Source: Candidatus Treponema faecavium
GTDB lineage: Bacteria > Spirochaetota > Spirochaetia > Treponematales > Treponemataceae
DNA length: 33,922 bases
Direction of reading: 5' to 3'
NCBI GenBank assembly: GCA_019113455.1
Contig: DXHG01000103.1
Span: forward strand, 1-33,922
The translations under genes were made by a program, and so were the position numbers. The notes beneath the pieces are model-generated. The model was not told where the DNA came from, made no database searches, and saw only the letters and a program-made list of their open reading frames with translations. This document shows positions 31,305 through 33,922 of this stretch, piece by piece (the first letter of the stretch is position 1; each line of letters begins with the position of its first letter).

Positions 31305-32801
31305 CTATGTAGTATTATGAACAATTCCGGTATGTTCGTCAAGACAGCGAGGCTGCAATTCGATAGGCTCGATGATATGCGCAAGCGCATCAACACCAGC
31401 GCTGTTTTTTTCAGCAGGAGCAGTAATCAGAACGCGCACCGCCTCTCCCGCCTTGATACGGAATTCCTGCCAGTTTGTCAGACGCACATGCAGGAAATTC
31501 TCGGTTACTGCATGGGAGCAGGTCGCGAACGCCGCCGCCTCGGTACGCCGCAGACTTGTCAGACGATCAGGTTTGCGCGATTCCGCGACAGCCCAGTACG
31601 TGCCGCCGATACAGCCGCGTATATACGCCGCCTTCTGCGCTGCAGCGAGCTCCGTCAGCCGGCGCACGCGCTCGCCGGCAATATGCTGCGGCACCTGCGG
31701 GCGCATCGCGTACGCTTCCGTTCCCGGCCGGGCGGAAAACGGAAACGCATGTATCCAGGCAAACCGGCACGCGCGGCACAGCTCAAACGTCTGCGCAAAA
31801 TCAGCGTCCGTTTCCCCGGGAAACCCCGCGATAATATCGCACGAAATAAACGCCGCAGGCTTTATTTCACGCAGGCGCACGGCCGCGTCATACACCTGAG
31901 ACGCAGTATACGGCCGCTTCATCGCGCGCAGTACGGCGTCGCTTCCCGACTGCACAGATAAATGAAAAAACGGGGTTACACGCTCATTGGCGGCAATGCT
32001 GCAGAACGCGCTGTCAACACGTTCAGGGTACAGGCTCGATATGCGGAAACGCACCGCAGACGTGTGTTCAAGCAGTATACCGAGCAGAGACGCGATATCA
32101 ACCGCGCTTCCGTTCCAGACGCTGCGATACTGGCTGAGATTGACGCCGGTCAAAACGATTTCCGCGTAACCGACGGTCTCAAGCGCCTGCACGCGCCGGA
32201 GCACATCAGACGCCGCAAGCGATACCGGCTCACCGCGCGCAAGGCGTATGCGGCAGTAAGTGCAGCTGTTTGCGCAGCCGTCCTGTATTTTGAGCGATGC
32301 GCGGGAATGTTTGAAAAACGTCTGCGCCGAAAGCCTGAACGGAGAAGCCTCTTTTACGGTACCCGTAAGTGAACGCAGTATGCGCGCCGTCTCCGCGCCG
32401 CTGATGCTGCCGCGCGCGTGCTGCGTTAAAAGAGACGAAGAGAGTTTTTCTGCAATATCGGAAAGCGCGTCCTTAAATCTGCCGGGCAGCACCGCGACGC
32501 GCTCGTCCAGAGCGGAAACGGCTGCCTGCTCTACTTCGGCGTAACAGCCGGTTACCAGCACCGCCGCTTCAGGATATTTGCCAAGCAGCAGCCGGATTAC
32601 GCGCCGCGCTTTCTGCTCCGCTTTTGACGTTACCGTACAGGTATTAACGATGCACAGCACCGTCTGCGCCGTTTTCGATCCGTACGCCGAAGCGTTTTCC
32701 ATATCAACGGAAAAACCGGCTGCGGCAAACGCGCCGGCAGCCGCTTCAGATTCCAGCTGATTAAGCCTGCAGCCGATTGTTTCAAAATGCACGCTGTACA
32801 T
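31305..32801 (-). CDS. mtaB: tRNA t6A37 methylthiotransferase MtaB
   Basis: A 498-residue radical-SAM enzyme that adds a methylthio group to t6A37 of tRNAs, including tRNA-Lys, which is encoded in this window. Cys11, Cys55 and Cys86 of the N-terminal domain bind the second Fe-S cluster. CANSCTYC (Cys176, Cys180, Cys183) is the radical-SAM cluster motif. HLSVQSGSDAVLRAMKRPYT and DIIAGFPGETDADF are typical. A C-terminal TRAM-like region follows. No strong ribosome site is seen before the ATG. It is somewhat longer than typical MtaB, partly through the tail after residue 470. Confidence 0.93.
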   Translation of the reverse strand: MYSVHFETIGCRLNQLESEAAAGAFAAAGFSVDMENASAYGSKTAQTVLCIVNTCTVTSKAEQKARRVIRLLLGKYPEAAVLVTGCYAEVEQAAVSALDERVAVLPGRFKDALSDIAEKLSSSLLTQHARGSISGAETARILRSLTGTVKEASPFRLSAQTFFKHSRASLKIQDGCANSCTYCRIRLARGEPVSLAASDVLRRVQALETVGYAEIVLTGVNLSQYRSVWNGSAVDIASLLGILLEHTSAVRFRISSLYPERVDSAFCSIAANERVTPFFHLSVQSGSDAVLRAMKRPYTASQVYDAAVRLREIKPAAFISCDIIAGFPGETDADFAQTFELCRACRFAWIHAFPFSARPGTEAYAMRPQVPQHIAGERVRRLTELAAAQKAAYIRGCIGGTYWAVAESRKPDRLTSLRRTEAAAFATCSHAVTENFLHVRLTNWQEFRIKAGEAVRVLITAPAEKNSAGVDALAHIIEPIELQPRCLDEHTGIVHNTT

Positions 32802-32874
32802 GAGATGTTTGATTCACTCAAGCGGCGGCGCACCACGAAAACGCATGCGGCCGACCGCACATACGAGCTGATGT

Positions 32875-33507
32875 TTATAAATGAGACTGGATGCGTTCCC
32901 TGCCGGCGCGGGCTTCTGCGGCAGAGGGATTGAGCGCAAGCGCCCGATCATACGCGGCGGCAGCCGTTTTGTAGCTGCCCGTCATTTCGCGCGCGAACCC
33001 CAGACGCATCCACCAGTAGAACAGCAGCGGTTCAACGCGCACGGCGGCAGTAAGGGCAATATCCGCATGCTGATACCGCCCCTGCCGCAGATAAATTTCT
33101 CCCATAAAATAATACGCGTTGCCGACACGCGCCGCATTGTCTGAAACATATGAAAGGAATTCTTGAAACAGCGCAAGCGACTCATTGTTTTTGCCCAGAT
33201 AAAACTGCGCTTCTGCCAGTATCTCAATGACGCGGTGATCATTCGCGTTTATCCTGCGCGCCGTAAGCGCGCGCTGCTCCGCCTCCGCATAGCGCCCGTT
33301 TTTGACCAGCGCCCAACACAAAACCACATACGAATCCATATTCTGCGGATTTGCGCGGAGTTCCTGCTCGCAGATACGGATTGCCTCATCGTAATTGCCT
33401 TCACGGTACATGCGCAGCGCGTCGGGACGCTGCTGCGCGGCCACATGAGCCGGAACAAGCAACACGCATAACACCATTACCCATACCATACGTACTGCAC
33501 GCATCAT
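32875..33507 (-). CDS. exported TPR-repeat protein
   Basis: A 210-residue protein with a signal peptide (residues 1-24, VWVMVLCVLLVPAHVAAQ, cleavage after VAA or AAQ) and at least four TPR units, for example MYREGNYDEAIRICEQELRA, ALVKNGRYAEAEQRALTARR and MTGSYKTAAAAYDRALALNP. It is probably periplasmic. Two adjacent ATGs (33507 and 33504) follow AGAGGTGA, and either may be used. It begins 6 bp after the bactofilin gene, suggesting a shared role in envelope shape or assembly (inference). Confidence 0.88.
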   Translation of the reverse strand: MMRAVRMVWVMVLCVLLVPAHVAAQQRPDALRMYREGNYDEAIRICEQELRANPQNMDSYVVLCWALVKNGRYAEAEQRALTARRINANDHRVIEILAEAQFYLGKNNESLALFQEFLSYVSDNAARVGNAYYFMGEIYLRQGRYQHADIALTAAVRVEPLLFYWWMRLGFAREMTGSYKTAAAAYDRALALNPSAAEARAGRERIQSHL

Positions 33508-33513
33508 TCACCT

Positions 33514-33873
33514 CTATTTAGTCATTGTACAGCGTCCGCTGAACGTGCTCCCCGGCTCAAGCACGACTTGCGCAGACGTAATGTCGCCTCGCACGCTGCC
33601 GCTCGCCGCGATAAACACCAGCCGTTTGCCTTCTATACAGCCTTCCACGCTGCCGCGCACCAGCACGCGCTCCGCAGCTATATCGGCAGCAACAACGGCG
33701 CCCGTGTCCACCACCAGATCGCTCGCCGCATCAATGGCGCCGTTCACCGTTCCTTTTATCATGAACGGTTTTTGAAACCGAATATTGCCGGAAAACGAAA
33801 TATCGGGAGCCAGCACCGTGTCAAAATCATCTTCATCCAATTCAAAAAAATCGGAATCTTTTGCCGTAAACAT
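33514..33873 (-). CDS. bactofilin
   Basis: A 119-residue cytoskeletal protein of the bactofilin family, which forms beta-helical filaments at the membrane and helps set cell shape. After an acidic N-terminal tail (DSDFFELDEDDFDTV), the core shows the regular six-residue beta-helix pattern: ISFSGNIRFQKPFMIKGTVNG, AAERVLVRGSVEGCIEG, GSVRGDITSAQVVLEPGS. The track start (TTG at 33907-33909) overlaps a promoter -35; the ATG at 33871-33873 is preferred. No Shine-Dalgarno is visible. It is the first gene of the leftward block. Confidence 0.9.
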   Translation of the reverse strand: MFTAKDSDFFELDEDDFDTVLAPDISFSGNIRFQKPFMIKGTVNGAIDAASDLVVDTGAVVAADIAAERVLVRGSVEGCIEGKRLVFIAASGSVRGDITSAQVVLEPGSTFSGRCTMTK

Positions 33874-33880
33874 GGTGTAT

Positions 33881-33909
33881 ACTTTAATAGGAAGCGCGCG
33901 GTCGGTCAA
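33881..33909 (-). promoter_or_regulatory. candidate bactofilin promoter, start next to the ATG
   Basis: On the minus strand TTGACC (plus 33904-33909), 17 bp, TAAAGT (plus 33881-33886). Transcription would start near 33874, one or two bases before the ATG, again with no Shine-Dalgarno. Confidence 0.4.
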
Positions 33910-33922
33910 GTATATACCATTG

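Noticed and set aside
31317-32372. Plus-strand ORFs opposite mtaB (up to 214 codons).
   Set aside because: Antisense of conserved mtaB with no ribosome site and no recognisable domain.
33874-33909. Longer bactofilin start at TTG 33907-33909.
   Set aside because: The TTG lies inside the -35 hexamer of the likely promoter and the added residues are not bactofilin-like.

Overview
The window looks like a chromosomal segment of a spirochaete, most probably a Treponema with roughly balanced GC. The basis is the set of protein types (spirochaete-type short RNA polymerase omega, a 29-residue basic COX24/AURKAIP1-type protein, several exported TPR proteins, a bactofilin, a GalK-like GHMP kinase) and their arrangement. 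The genus is an inference from family knowledge. I do not name a species.

Layout. 1-1023 is the 3' part of ftsH. 1024-3261 is an accessory stretch: a 22-bp-phased palindrome array, a small HTH regulator with an inverted-repeat operator, a truncated gtrA-like gene fused tail-to-tail to a truncated dam-like methylase gene, and a two-gene operon (unknown protein, then YjcQ). 3262-11156 (+) is a membrane-protein gene overlapping by ATGA a very long ORF that joins DNA polymerase IV (DinB) in frame to a signal peptide and a large beta-rich surface protein. 11168-15863 (-) holds a galactokinase-like kinase, surE, a TPR protein and an exported TPR/NHL/VWA-like protein. 15945-17654 (+) is lnt, whose end overlaps convergent miaA (-). 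miaA follows rpoZ, with tRNA-Lys just upstream on the same strand.

19018-21431 is a second accessory islet. It carries a second copy of the same palindrome array, then a promoter and a three-gene cassette: a DUF6884-type protein, a GIY-YIG-like nuclease and a TPR/DUF4145 (HEPN-like) protein. 21522-24298 (+) is a family 4 uracil-DNA glycosylase overlapping priA. 24302-33909 (-) is a long leftward block: bactofilin, exported TPR protein, mtaB, the 29-residue basic protein, an intrinsic terminator, then dxs, folP, cdaA (c-di-AMP synthase), ybbR/cdaR, acpS, a DUF2225 protein and truA.

Most interesting: (1) the two palindrome arrays align without gaps over 194 bp. By my count 10 of 15 differences fall in the 7-bp palindrome cores, and one core is exactly inverted between copies. 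(2) DinB is fused in frame to an exported beta-rich protein, with a T8 tract inside the internal signal peptide. (3) The DUF6884/GIY-YIG/DUF4145 cassette is a plausible uncharacterised defence module. (4) gtrA and dam remnants meet at one junction. (5) Several genes without Shine-Dalgarno sequences have promoter-like hexamers placed as if the transcript starts at or next to the start codon.
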